Positions 54,802-63,843 are shown, counted from the stretch's first letter. The stretch: DNA of 64,000 nt from Lacunisphaera sp. (GCA_029945445.1 JAQSCO010000057.1:170985-234984), one strand, 5' to 3'. Notes: generated by a model not told the origin, from the sequence alone. Translations and numbers: made by a program.

Positions 54802-56175
54802 ATGAAACGCCTTCCTTCCCTCCTCCTCTGTTTCTGTGTCGCCTTCGGCGCGAGCGCGCTGGCCGCGCCGGTTGATCCCTACCAGCCGGTCCCCTACGTG
54901 AAGCTCACGCACCCGGAGTGGTCGAAGAACGCCACGATCTACCAGATCAACACGCGGCAGTTCACCACCGAGGGCACGTTCCGCGCGGCGGAAAAGGAAC
55001 TGCCGCGGATCAAGGCGCTGAACGTCGACATCATCTGGCTGCTGCCCGTCCACCCGATCGGCGAGAAGAACCGCAAGGGCGGCCTCGGCAGCCCCTACGC
55101 CGTGAAGGACTACCTCGGCGTCAACCCGGAGTTCGGCACGCTCGCGGACCTGAAGCATTTCGTCGCCACCGCGCACGGCTTGGGGATGCACGTCATCCTT
55201 GACTGGGTGGCCAACCACACCGCGTGGGACAACCCGCTGGCGGCGCAGCATCCGGAGTGGTATCAGAAGAACTGGAAGGGCGGGTTCATCCCGACCCCAT
55301 GGTTCGACTGGAGCGACATCATCAACCTCGACTACAGCCAGCCAGGTTTGAGGAAATACATGACCGACGCCCTGAAATACTGGGTGAAGGAGGCGGACGT
55401 CGACGGTTACCGCTGCGACGTGGCCGGCTTCGTGCCGGTGGATTTCTGGAACAATGCCCGCAAGGAGATGGATGCGATCAAGCCGGTCTTCATGCTCGCC
55501 GAGTGGGAGTCGCGCGACCTCCACGCCGAGGCCTTCGACATGACCTACGCGTGGAGCTGGTATGAGGCGGCGGTCAATGTCGCCAAGGGCAAGTCGGACG
55601 TCGGCGCCTTTGCCAACTACTACTCGTGGAACGAGGGCTTCTACCCGCGCGACATCATGCGGATGAATTTCACCAGCAACCACGACAAGAACGCCTGGGA
55701 CGGCACGGGGCCCGAGCAGCTGGGCGACGCCCTGCCGCTCGCCACGGTGCTCTCGGTGGTCAGCGAGGGCATGCCGCTCATCTACAACAGCCAGGAGGAC
55801 GGCGAGACGAAGCGGCTGAAATTCTTCGAGAAGGACCCGATCGAGTGGCACGGGCACCCGCAGGCCGATTTTTACCGGAAACTTTTCGCCCTCAAGCACG
55901 CCAACACCGCGCTCTGGAACGCCCATTGGGGCGCCCGGATGGTCCAGGTCGTGAACAGCGCGCCCGCCGCGGTGCTGAGTTTCGTGCGCCGGAACGACCG
56001 CGATAAGGTCTTCGCCGTGCTGAATTTCTCCAAGGAGGCGAAGACGGTGAAGTTTGAGGACGCCGGCCTGTATGAAGGCACCTACACCGACTATTTCAGC
56101 GGCGAGAAGGTCGAACTCGGCGCCGCTACGTCGCTGACGCTTCCGGCCTGGGGCTGGCGCGTCTTCGTGAAGTAA
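54802..56175 (+). CDS. Exported GH13 alpha-amylase family enzyme
   Basis: 457 residues from ATG 54802, with signal peptide LLLCFCVAFGASALAA; GTG 54790, overlapping the MFS stop, is the alternative. The conserved regions are DWVANHT, D206 (nucleophile) in DGYRCDVAGF, E234 (acid/base) in FMLAEWE, and D295 in FTSNHDKNAW. It is shorter than the first GH13 protein and has no added domains. It probably cleaves maltodextrins in the periplasm alongside GH31. It closes the enzyme operon, with a terminator hairpin directly after. Confidence 0.93.
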   Translation: MKRLPSLLLCFCVAFGASALAAPVDPYQPVPYVKLTHPEWSKNATIYQINTRQFTTEGTFRAAEKELPRIKALNVDIIWLLPVHPIGEKNRKGGLGSPYAVKDYLGVNPEFGTLADLKHFVATAHGLGMHVILDWVANHTAWDNPLAAQHPEWYQKNWKGGFIPTPWFDWSDIINLDYSQPGLRKYMTDALKYWVKEADVDGYRCDVAGFVPVDFWNNARKEMDAIKPVFMLAEWESRDLHAEAFDMTYAWSWYEAAVNVAKGKSDVGAFANYYSWNEGFYPRDIMRMNFTSNHDKNAWDGTGPEQLGDALPLATVLSVVSEGMPLIYNSQEDGETKRLKFFEKDPIEWHGHPQADFYRKLFALKHANTALWNAHWGARMVQVVNSAPAAVLSFVRRNDRDKVFAVLNFSKEAKTVKFEDAGLYEGTYTDYFSGEKVELGAATSLTLPAWGWRVFVK

Positions 56176-56194
56176 GGCCGGTCAAAGACCGGCC
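56176..56194. terminator. Bidirectional hairpin between GH13 and AraC genes
   Basis: GGCCGGTC (56176-56183) pairs perfectly with GACCGGCC (56187-56194) around AAA. It begins at the base after the GH13 stop codon, and the AraC gene ends inside it at 56182. The two genes converge here, so one hairpin may stop both transcripts. There is no U-tract. Confidence 0.55.
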
Positions 56195-57213
56195 CCATCC
56201 TTCTTCCCCGCCGCTTCCTTCTGGTGCGGGACGCCGTGCGTGTAGTCGAGGTGGTCGAAATAGACCGTCTTCGGCTGCGCCTCCTGTTGCGAGCGGTGGG
56301 CCTCGAGCTGGCCGCGATATTCCTGCGGGGTCGCGCCCTTGTGCTGCTTGAAGACCCGGGCGAAATACGCGGGATCGGCGAAGCCGCTCGCGTAGGCGAT
56401 CTCGGAGATGGTCAGCGCGGTGGACTCGAGCGCGAGGATGGCGCCGTCAATCCGGATGCGCTGGATGTAGTGCGTGAGCCGCTCCTTCGTCTCCGTATGG
56501 AACAGGTGTGAGAGGTAGTCCGGCGAGCAGCCCAGCTGCTCCGCGATGTGCTGCACGCCGAGCTCGGGGTTGGCGAACTGCTCGCGCACGAGGCATTTCG
56601 CCTGGAAGACCTTGCCGATATCGCTGTTCAGCCCGCCCGTGCCGGTCTCGACGATGTTGCGGAACAGCCCGAGCAGCGCGAGGAGCAGGCCCTTCAGCAC
56701 GGCGTCTCGCGCCGGGCCCTGCATGCTGTGGGTCTGCGCCGTGGTGTTGGCGAGCGTCAGGAAGACGTCCAGGTTCGGCGCGTCAAAGAACTCGATCACC
56801 TCGATGTCAGGCTTGCCCGGCCGCACCTCATGCGCGAAGTGCAGGCTGAGCGTGTTGTTGTAGAAACCCGCGACCAGGTTGCGGAAGGGCTTGTCCGGCG
56901 CCGGGTGGACGACCTCGCCATGCGGGACGCCCGCGGGGATGACGCACATCTCGTCCGGCCCGAGGCTGAAGCCCTCGCGCGGGAAACTGAAGTCCGTGGT
57001 GCCCTGCAACCCGAGGAAGAGTTCCGGCCGGTAGTGGTAGTGCATGCCCCGCTTGTTCTGCACGGGCTTGAGTTCGTGCGGCACGCGCAGCGTGAGCCGG
57101 TTGCGCTCGGCGAGCTTCAGCGCGTGGTCAAAGGCTGACCGCATTTCCGCGCGGTTCTGCGCGTTCATCGAACGGGCGGTGAAAATGGCGTGCGTGGCGC
57201 CGGGGGCGGACAT
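56182..57213 (-). CDS. AraC-family transcriptional regulator
   Basis: 343 residues from ATG 57213 (a longer opening to 57357 is low-complexity and proline-rich). The N-terminal half has a cupin-like ligand domain (MHYHYRPELFLGLQGTTDFSFPREGFSLGPDEM). The C-terminal half has two helix-turn-helix motifs (GVQHIAEQLGCSPDYLSHLFHTETKE and LTISEIAYASGFADPAYFARVFKQHKG) ending in the classical PQEYR. Its position beside the glucan enzymes suggests that it controls them in response to a maltodextrin; that is inference. Confidence 0.88.
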   Translation of the reverse strand: MSAPGATHAIFTARSMNAQNRAEMRSAFDHALKLAERNRLTLRVPHELKPVQNKRGMHYHYRPELFLGLQGTTDFSFPREGFSLGPDEMCVIPAGVPHGEVVHPAPDKPFRNLVAGFYNNTLSLHFAHEVRPGKPDIEVIEFFDAPNLDVFLTLANTTAQTHSMQGPARDAVLKGLLLALLGLFRNIVETGTGGLNSDIGKVFQAKCLVREQFANPELGVQHIAEQLGCSPDYLSHLFHTETKERLTHYIQRIRIDGAILALESTALTISEIAYASGFADPAYFARVFKQHKGATPQEYRGQLEAHRSQQEAQPKTVYFDHLDYTHGVPHQKEAAGKKDGAGL

Positions 57214-57429
57214 GGGGGTGGGCCGGACGGGTCGGGGTCTGGCGGGGTGGTGTTGCGGGAACCAATGTGCGCAAACCCCCGATAATACAACGGGAAACCG
57301 GCCACGGGCGGGGCGCCGCCCGGCGGAAACCGCCCGCGGTTGTCTTATGGGGACCACCGCGCGGCTTCATCCTACATGGGCCGGGGCTTCTGCCATTGCG
57401 CGGCGCCCGGGCCCCGGCACGTTGGGGTG

Positions 57430-57702
57430 ATGGAAGCGTTGGTCATCCTCCTTGTGCCCTTGGTCGGCGCCGCGATTTATCTCGGCGCGCGCTTCCAGTC
57501 GCAGGGTATCCGGCGCAGCCCGCCGGAGGAGCTGAAGCAACTGCAGGAACAGCGCGCGTGGCACGCGGACCGGCTGCGGCGGGCGCGGGAGAAGAAATGG
57601 GACGGCACCATGATTGAACAGATCGCGGAGCAACTGGCCGAGGCGGAGTATCAATTGGCGCGGTTCAACGCAGCGCAATCAGCCGCGTCTCGCCGAAATT
57701 GA
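57430..57702 (+). CDS. Small membrane-anchored coiled-coil protein
   Basis: 90 residues from ATG 57430: one N-terminal hydrophobic helix (MEALVILLVPLVGAAIYLGA) followed by a charged helical region likely to form a coiled coil (EELKQLQEQRAWHADRLRRAREKKWDG). No family recognised. Its last 38 bp overlap the end of the convergent MBL hydrolase gene. The gap before it, 57214-57429, holds nothing clear. Confidence 0.55.
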   Translation: MEALVILLVPLVGAAIYLGARFQSQGIRRSPPEELKQLQEQRAWHADRLRRAREKKWDGTMIEQIAEQLAEAEYQLARFNAAQSAASRRN

Positions 57703-58657
57703 GCGTGGTGAAGTCGGCGGCCGCCACGTCGTGCGCGGCGCAGGCCGCGGCCAGGGCCTGCAAGGGCGCGTCGATCGACTCGTCCGTCAGCTGGAAGGTG
57801 CCGAAGTGCATGCCGATGCTCTGCCGCGCGCGCACGGCCAGGTGGGCGCGGACCGCCTCGTCGGGATTCATGTGCACCGGCTCCATGAACCAGCGCGGCT
57901 CGTAGGCGCCGACGGGAATCAGCGCCAGGTCAACCGGGCCGAGCCGCGAGCCGATCTCGGCAAAGCCGGGGCAGAAGCCCGAGTCGCCCGCGAAATAAAT
58001 CCGGCCGGCCGGCGTATTCAGGGCGAAGCCGCCCCACAGCGTCCGGTTCTTGTCCCACGGCCAGCGCGCCGCGAAGTGCTGCGCCGGCGTGCAGACCGCG
58101 GAAATATCCGGCGTGGCCTCGCGCTCCTGCCACCAGTCGAACTCCGTCACGCGGCCGACGCCGCGCGCCTCCAGCCAGACCTGGTTGCCCAGCGTGGTGA
58201 GGATGCGCGGCCGGTGCTGGCGCGCCAGCCAGCGCAGCGACGTCAGGTCGAGGTGGTCGTAATGGCAGTGGCTGACGAGCACGACGTCGATGCGCGGCAG
58301 TTCGCCGAGCCGCAGTGCCGGCGGTCGCGCGCGTTTCGGCCCGGCCCAGCCGAACGGGCCGGCGCGGGATGCAAAGATCGGGTCGGTCAGGATATTCACC
58401 CCGGCCACCTGCAGCAGGAAGGTGGAATGGCCGATGAAAGTGACCGCAGCCTTTCCCGCCGGCACGGTGGCGGGCAATTGCACCGGCAGCAGGGCGGGCA
58501 CCCGGCGCGGCCACCTTTCGCCCTGGCCCTGCGCCAACCGCTGCCACCACCACTTGGGCAGCTGCGAGAAGCCGCGCGCGTGCCGCCAGCCCGCCGGGTT
58601 GAAGAACCGCGTGCCGTCGCAGTGGTCGCTGACGGGGAATGAGGCCTCGCCGGGCAT
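57665..58657 (-). CDS. MBL-fold metallo-hydrolase, NAPE-PLD/UlaG-like
   Basis: 330 residues from ATG 58657 (a TTG at 58669 overlapping the gmk stop is the alternative). The metal motif is HxHxDH in VSHCHYDHLD, and the start FPVSDHCDGTRFFNP and AVTFIGHSTFLLQVAGVNILTDP are typical of the NAPE-PLD-like/UlaG branch. It may act on a phospholipid-type or cyclic ester. It lies at the end of the minus-strand run miaB, membrane protein, gmk, MBL. Its stop codon falls inside the small convergent gene. Confidence 0.85.
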   Translation of the reverse strand: MPGEASFPVSDHCDGTRFFNPAGWRHARGFSQLPKWWWQRLAQGQGERWPRRVPALLPVQLPATVPAGKAAVTFIGHSTFLLQVAGVNILTDPIFASRAGPFGWAGPKRARPPALRLGELPRIDVVLVSHCHYDHLDLTSLRWLARQHRPRILTTLGNQVWLEARGVGRVTEFDWWQEREATPDISAVCTPAQHFAARWPWDKNRTLWGGFALNTPAGRIYFAGDSGFCPGFAEIGSRLGPVDLALIPVGAYEPRWFMEPVHMNPDEAVRAHLAVRARQSIGMHFGTFQLTDESIDAPLQALAAACAAHDVAAADFTTLNFGETRLIALR

Positions 58658-58665
58658 GGCGTGGT

Positions 58666-59274
58666 TCAACCGGTCAGTTTCCGCCGGGCCTGTTCCCAGT
58701 AGTCCAGCAGCGCGCGGAAGTCCTGCTCCTTGGTGCCGCTGTGGATCACGTAGTCGTAGGAGTAGCGGTCGCCCATCTCCTGCTCGGCGCTTTGCATCCG
58801 CCGCTCCAATTCCTCGGCGCTCACGGGGCCGCGGCCCTGCAGGCGCTCGCGGAGGACGTCGAACGAGTCAGGCGCAACGAAGATCGTGACAAGCCGGGCC
58901 TTGAGCAGCGGGACTGTTTCCGCCTCCGCGCGGATACTGCGCACACCCTGCACGTCGAGGTTGGCGATGAGGTTGGTGTGCGGCAGGCGTTCGAGCACGG
59001 CGGACTTCAGCGTGCCGTAGCGGTATTTGCGGTGCACCCAGGCCCACTCAAGGAAATCGTTCGCGGCCAGCCGGGTATCGAACTGTGCCTCGGCGAGAAA
59101 ATGGTAGTCGCGGCCGTCGATCTCGTTGGGTCGCGGCGGGCGGGTCGTCGCGGTGATGACGCGCTCAAAGCCCGGCACCGTGGCCACGAGCCGGTCGCAG
59201 AGCGTGCTTTTGCCCACCCCGGCCGGGCCGGCGAGAATCAACAGGACGGTCTGGGCGGGCGCGGCGGCGGACAT
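58666..59274 (-). CDS. gmk: Guanylate kinase
   Basis: It phosphorylates GMP to GDP with ATP. 202 residues from ATG 59274: the P-loop GPAGVGKST (residues 16-24), the GMP-binding region TATTRPPRPNEIDGRDYHFL, and lid residues LQGRGPVSAEELERRMQSAEQEM are all present and normal. A longer in-frame opening to 59670 would lie in the neighbouring membrane protein. The start is 2 bp after the membrane gene's stop. Confidence 0.94.
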   Translation of the reverse strand: MSAAAPAQTVLLILAGPAGVGKSTLCDRLVATVPGFERVITATTRPPRPNEIDGRDYHFLAEAQFDTRLAANDFLEWAWVHRKYRYGTLKSAVLERLPHTNLIANLDVQGVRSIRAEAETVPLLKARLVTIFVAPDSFDVLRERLQGRGPVSAEELERRMQSAEQEMGDRYSYDYVIHSGTKEQDFRALLDYWEQARRKLTG

Positions 59275-59276
59275 GT

Positions 59277-59822
59277 TCAGTAGGTGAACGCCGCGGCGGA
59301 GGTGGCGAGGCCGTAGCTCAGCAGGAGGGCGCCGAGCAGCCGCGGGCGCGCCGGCACGCGGAAGAGCCACTCGAAAAAGTCCCGCAGCCGGTAGGGCGCG
59401 GCGGCGAGGTAGAGCGCCAGCGAGAGGGCGAGGTAGACGCCGGTCACCATGAGCAGGCGCTGGGGATGCTGGTATTCCATGTAGGCGGCGTAGAGCAGCG
59501 GCTCGGCCGCGAGCAGCACCAGCACGCAGAGGCCGCGCACGGCGAGAAAGTCCGGCGCGTAGAGAAAGGCGAGCAGCGCCAGCACGGCGAACCCGGCCAT
59601 CACCGGCGGCGGGGTCTGGAAGAAAATCAGGTCGGACTCGGTCAGCCGGGACACGCGCCAGACGAACCACACCGCGCCGGCCCCGAAAAAGAGCCAGGCC
59701 CCGCGCTTGGAGCGCGGCAGCGTGCGGGCCGTCGAGGCAACGACGGAGTTGTTCCAGAGCAGCACAGTGCCGAGCACCGCGAGAAACAGCCCGAACAGGA
59801 GGGTGGCGAGGAAAAGGGACAT
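59277..59822 (-). CDS. Hypothetical polytopic membrane protein
   Basis: 181 residues from ATG 59822 (an opening to 59912 would include the repeat element and is rejected). Five or six hydrophobic segments, starting MSLFLATLLFGLFLAVLGTVLLW and ending GALLLSYGLATSAAAFTY, with very few polar residues between them. The family is not recognised. It sits between miaB and gmk and is probably cotranscribed with gmk, 2 bp away. Confidence 0.65.
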   Translation of the reverse strand: MSLFLATLLFGLFLAVLGTVLLWNNSVVASTARTLPRSKRGAWLFFGAGAVWFVWRVSRLTESDLIFFQTPPPVMAGFAVLALLAFLYAPDFLAVRGLCVLVLLAAEPLLYAAYMEYQHPQRLLMVTGVYLALSLALYLAAAPYRLRDFFEWLFRVPARPRLLGALLLSYGLATSAAAFTY

Positions 59823-59828
59823 CAGCGA

Positions 59829-59927
59829 AGTGACAAGTGACCAGTGATAAGTGACAAGAAAAGGCAGAAAAGAGGGAACGGAGTCATGACAGAAAAACCT
59901 ATCACTTGTCACTCATCACTTGTCACT
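59829..59927. repeat. Long inverted repeat with internal direct repeats, overlapping miaB 3' end
   Basis: The arms 59829-59855 and 59901-59927 are 27 bp each and complementary at all but four positions, with a 45-nt loop. Each arm is itself built from repeats of AAGTGACAAGTGA/AAGTGATAAGTGA type. The right arm contains the final codons of miaB and its stop codon. The look is that of a palindromic repeat inserted at the gene end, able to form a strong hairpin in the transcript. Confidence 0.7.
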
Positions 59928-61276
59928 CCGGCGAGCGCCAGCGAGCCATAAAGCACGGCGGTCGACACCCGTTCGATCTTCACCGGCGCCAGTTCGCCGA
60001 TCAGGCGCTCGTTGGCCGCGAAATGCACGATGCGGTTGCCCCGGGTGCGGCCCATGAAGCCGCGGCCCTTCTGGTCCGGCCCCTCGACGAGCACTTCCTG
60101 GGTTGTGCCGAGCAGCGTGGCGTTCCGGCGGTCGGAGTTGGCCGCGAGGATCCGCAGCAGTTCCTGGTTGCGCGCTTCCTTGACCTCGTCCGGCACCTGG
60201 TCGGCCATCGCCGCGGCGGGCGTGCCGCTGCGGATGGAATACTTGAAGATGTAGGCCATGTCATAGTTGGCCTGCTCGAACAGCTCGCGCGTCTGTGCGA
60301 AATCCTCCTCCGTCTCGCCAGGGAAGCCGACGATGACGTCCGTCGAGAAATACATGTCCGGCCGCACCGCGCGCAGGTCGGCGACAATCTGCGCGTAGCG
60401 CTCGCGGGTGTAGGGACGGTTCATGAGCCGCAGGATGCGGTTGGACCCCGACTGGAGCGGCAGGTGCACATACTCGCAGAGCTTTTCCAACCGGCCGTAG
60501 GCGGCGATCAGATCTTCTTTGAACCCGCGCGGATGCGGCGAGGTAAAGCGGATGCGCTGGATGCCCGGGATGCCATTCACCCGCTCGAGCAACTGGGCGA
60601 AGGGCGTCACGCCACCCGTGTGCGCGTAGTCGCGCCGGCCGTAGCTGGTCACGATCTGGCCGAGCAGCGTGATCTCGCGCACGCCGCGTTCCGCCAGCTG
60701 CTCGCACTCGCGCACGATTTCATCCATCGGGCGCGAGCGCTCGTCGCCGCGGGTCTTCGGGACGATGCAGAACGCACAATCCATGTTGCAGCCCTGCTGG
60801 ATCGAGACGAAGGCGGACACCTGCTTCTCCTCGAGCACGTGGTCGCGGATGGTGTTCTGCGAACCGGCCTCGTCGCCGATATCCACGATGGTTTCGCCAA
60901 TCGGCACGCCCGCAGCCTGGGCGGCCCGGAGGTTGTCCAAAAAATCCGGCACCTGGTGAAATTTCTGCGTGCCGACGATCAGGTCGACGTCCGGCAGGCG
61001 GTCGAGCAGTTCGGCCCCGCGGTTTTGCGCCATGCAGCCGAGGATACCCAAAATAAAATCAGGGTTCTTCTTCTTCCGGCCGGAAACGTTGGCCGCCTTG
61101 CCGATGGCCTTCTGCTCGGCGGCATCGCGCACGCTGCAGGTGTTGAGCAGGAGGATGTCGCACTGGTCCTCGTCCGCGACCATGCGATAGCCCCGCGCAC
61201 GGAGCATGGCCGCCACGGCCTCGCTGTCGCGCTCGTTCATCTGGCATCCGTAGGTCTTGATGAAAACCCGGTTCAT
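59909..61276 (-). CDS. miaB: tRNA-2-methylthio-N6-dimethylallyladenosine synthase
   Basis: A radical-SAM enzyme that adds a methylthio group to i6A37 of tRNA. 455 residues with the N-terminal cluster cysteine region starting at C11 (YGCQMNERDSE), the radical-SAM triad in QQGCNMDCAFCIVP, and a C-terminal TRAM domain (VLVEGPDQKGRGFMGRTRGN). The C-terminal five residues are encoded by the inverted-repeat arm at 59909-59927, so the final VTSDE is probably not conserved. Confidence 0.94.
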   Translation of the reverse strand: MNRVFIKTYGCQMNERDSEAVAAMLRARGYRMVADEDQCDILLLNTCSVRDAAEQKAIGKAANVSGRKKKNPDFILGILGCMAQNRGAELLDRLPDVDLIVGTQKFHQVPDFLDNLRAAQAAGVPIGETIVDIGDEAGSQNTIRDHVLEEKQVSAFVSIQQGCNMDCAFCIVPKTRGDERSRPMDEIVRECEQLAERGVREITLLGQIVTSYGRRDYAHTGGVTPFAQLLERVNGIPGIQRIRFTSPHPRGFKEDLIAAYGRLEKLCEYVHLPLQSGSNRILRLMNRPYTRERYAQIVADLRAVRPDMYFSTDVIVGFPGETEEDFAQTRELFEQANYDMAYIFKYSIRSGTPAAAMADQVPDEVKEARNQELLRILAANSDRRNATLLGTTQEVLVEGPDQKGRGFMGRTRGNRIVHFAANERLIGELAPVKIERVSTAVLYGSLALAGVTSDE

Positions 61277-61382
61277 ACGTCTGGGATGGGTCTAACTACC
61301 CGCCCCACCCCGCCGGTCAACGAGGGAAAGCGACCCGCTGACGCAGGCTTGCCGCCGCGGCCCGGCTGGCAATCTTAAGGGG

Positions 61383-62837
61383 GTGAACCCGTCTCAGCGC
61401 TCCGGCCTGTTCCTTCTGGCCCTGTTCAGTGCCCTCCTGACCGGGCGGGCGGCCCCCGCCGGCGCTGAGGCGCTGCTCCTGGTCACGGGCGACCAGCACT
61501 CGGCCTATGAGCGCACGGCACAGCTGGTGGCGACGGTCGACCGGCTGAAGGCGGAGAATCCCGGCCTGCCGCTGGCGATCCTGCTCGACGGCGACACCCT
61601 CGAATACAGCAACATCGTCGCGCGCCGCAGCGGTGGCGCGGTGGACTTCGCGATGTTCACCGCGCTGGCGGCCCGCGCGCCGACCATCCTCAACCTCGGC
61701 AACCACGAGCCGGAATTCTACGACTTGGAGGAGACCGTCCGGCGCGTTGAGGCAACGGGCGTGAAGGTCGTCAGCAACATCACCAACCGCGCCACGAACC
61801 GGCCGTTCGCGCCGGCGTCCGTCCTCCTGCCGCTCGGACGCGAGACCGCGGTCGTGGTGGGCGTGACCACGGACAACCTCTCCTTCTATCGCGTGGCGGT
61901 GCGGCCCTCGCTGGATCTCGCGAATCCGGTGGTGTGGGCGAAGAAGAATTTCCCGCTTTTGCTCAAGGTGGAGCGCGCTGACCCCAGCGCGCTTAATGAT
62001 ATCCACCCGGGTGAAAAGCGTCCTGAGGTCAGGCCGCTCCACCCAACGATCAATATCGTCCTAAGCCACACCGGCATCGCCGCCGACAAGCAGCTGCTCG
62101 CGCTGGTGCCGGACGGCACGCTCTTTGCCGGAGCGCACGACCATGTGCGCTTCGTGCAGCCGTCCGGCCGCACGGTGTATTTCCATTCGGGCTCCTGGGG
62201 CGAATACCTCTCGCTGGCCTGGCTCTGCCGCGATGCCGCCGGCGCGCCGCGCTGGGTGGTTGAGCAAATCCACCTCGCGACCGATGGCCCGGCTGAGGCC
62301 GCGCTGGCCGCGCTCATTCGGGAGACCAAAGCCAAATACCTGACACCCGAGGACACCGCCGTGGTCGGCCGGGTCGCGGTGGCGATGTCCACCGCCGAAG
62401 CGGCGAAGTTTGCGGCCGGTGCGCTGGCGGACGCCGCCAAGGTTGACGCCGCCTTCATCGGCAACACCACCTTCGGTGCCGGCCTGCCGGCGGGCGGCGT
62501 CACCCGCACGGAATTTGATTCCTGTGTGCGCTTCGACGGGACCCTTTGCACGGCGGAGGTTGGCGGCGCGAGGTTGCAGCAACTGTTGGCTGCAGCCAAC
62601 CAAGGGCCAGACACGCCGTTCGAGCAGCGGCATGGCGAGTTCTGCTTCGCCGCCGGCCCGGGGGTCATCGACCCTGCAAAAACCTACCGAATTGCCACGA
62701 CGGACTGGGGCGCAAAGAACAGCGTACGCTACTTCGGCGAGCCGGTCATCGTCTGGTCGGAGCAGCCGGCACTGAAGCTGAAGGCGGCGGTGCTGGCCAA
62801 GCTGGCGGGCACCAACGCCGCGCCGGCGGGTCGTTGA
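61383..62837 (+). CDS. Exported 5'-nucleotidase/2',3'-cyclic phosphodiesterase family protein
   Basis: 484 residues with a signal peptide (LFLLALFSALLTGRAAPAGAEA). The N-terminal metallophosphatase domain has DxH in TGDQHSAY, LLDGDTLEY, GNHEPE, a histidine in VLSHTG, and GAHDH in FAGAHDHVRF. The C-terminal 5'-nucleotidase domain runs from about residue 320 (AVAMSTAEAAKFAAGALADAAK, then a substrate region TYRIATTDWGAKNSV). It probably dephosphorylates nucleotides in the periplasm. GTG 61383 is the start. It ends 4 bp before the lytic transglycosylase. Confidence 0.88.
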   Translation: MNPSQRSGLFLLALFSALLTGRAAPAGAEALLLVTGDQHSAYERTAQLVATVDRLKAENPGLPLAILLDGDTLEYSNIVARRSGGAVDFAMFTALAARAPTILNLGNHEPEFYDLEETVRRVEATGVKVVSNITNRATNRPFAPASVLLPLGRETAVVVGVTTDNLSFYRVAVRPSLDLANPVVWAKKNFPLLLKVERADPSALNDIHPGEKRPEVRPLHPTINIVLSHTGIAADKQLLALVPDGTLFAGAHDHVRFVQPSGRTVYFHSGSWGEYLSLAWLCRDAAGAPRWVVEQIHLATDGPAEAALAALIRETKAKYLTPEDTAVVGRVAVAMSTAEAAKFAAGALADAAKVDAAFIGNTTFGAGLPAGGVTRTEFDSCVRFDGTLCTAEVGGARLQQLLAAANQGPDTPFEQRHGEFCFAAGPGVIDPAKTYRIATTDWGAKNSVRYFGEPVIVWSEQPALKLKAAVLAKLAGTNAAPAGR

Positions 62838-62841
62838 TGGG

Positions 62842-63798
62842 ATGAAACATCGCGTTTGGGGGCTGCTGCTGGTTGGCGGGGTGGTGCTGTCGGCCCAGAC
62901 GTCCGCCCCGCCGCCCAAGCCCGCGTCCGAGCCGGAACTGGAAATCGACCTGCACGAGACGGCGAAACAGCTGTTCGACGCCTACGCGCCCGCGGAAATC
63001 AAGGCGCAGTATGATTTCCCCTCGCGCCAGCAGTGGGACGAATTTGCCGCGCGGCTGCAGCACGCGCTGGAAACCGAGGACCTCGGCGCGCTCGCGGCCT
63101 ACGAGCCGGAGGCCCGTGCCGCGCTCGCCGCCCTGCGGTTGTTTCCGGATTACGCCGACCAAGCCGAGTGGCTCGCGGAGCGGCTGGATTACATCGAAGC
63201 CGCGAAGGAAGCCGTGCGCCTGCCGCCACCGGTGGTGCTTCCGCCGAAGCCCGGCGCCAAGCCCGCGCCCCCGCCTTATTACGACCTCTGGCTGCGCCGC
63301 CTGCAGTCGCGGCCGGTTCCGGCGCTCGCCGCCGGGCTTTTCCCGGTGGTGAGCCGGGCGTTTGCGGCCGAGGGTGTGCCCCCGCAACTCGCCTGGATCG
63401 CGGAGGTGGAGTCCACCTTCAACCCCGGGGCGCGCAGTCCGGTCGGGGCGAAGGGACTTTTTCAATTGATGCCCGCGACGGCGAAGGGACTCGGCCTGAG
63501 CACGTTCCTGCCCGACGACCGCACCGACCCGGAAAAATCCGCCCGGGCCGCGGCCCGCTACCTCCATGAGCTGCATGACCAGTTCGGCGACTGGCCGCTG
63601 GCGCTGGCGGCCTACAACGCCGGGCCGGGCCGCATCCGCCGGCTGCTCACCGGGCGCAAGGCCACGACCTTCGCCGAGATCTCCCCCGCCCTTTCCGCCG
63701 AGACCCGCATGTATGTGCCGAAGGTGCTGGCCGCCGTGCGGGTCCGCACCGGGCTGGCGCCGGACCAGCTGCCCGCGCCGACCGTCCGGCGCACCTGA
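62842..63798 (+). CDS. Lytic transglycosylase, SLT domain
   Basis: 318 residues with a signal peptide ending VLSAQ (residue 19). The mature part has a helical N-terminus and an SLT domain from about residue 170, with catalytic E190 in AEVESTFNPGARSPVGAKGLFQLMPAT and the conserved AYNAGPGRIRRLL near residue 255. It cleaves peptidoglycan between MurNAc and GlcNAc with formation of an anhydro end. It follows the 5'-nucleotidase by 4 bp, so they are cotranscribed. Confidence 0.93.
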   Translation: MKHRVWGLLLVGGVVLSAQTSAPPPKPASEPELEIDLHETAKQLFDAYAPAEIKAQYDFPSRQQWDEFAARLQHALETEDLGALAAYEPEARAALAALRLFPDYADQAEWLAERLDYIEAAKEAVRLPPPVVLPPKPGAKPAPPPYYDLWLRRLQSRPVPALAAGLFPVVSRAFAAEGVPPQLAWIAEVESTFNPGARSPVGAKGLFQLMPATAKGLGLSTFLPDDRTDPEKSARAAARYLHELHDQFGDWPLALAAYNAGPGRIRRLLTGRKATTFAEISPALSAETRMYVPKVLAAVRVRTGLAPDQLPAPTVRRT

Positions 63799-63843
63799 AC
63801 AAGAATCGCTCGCCAGAACGCGGCGACTCGTTTTGCTTCCGGC

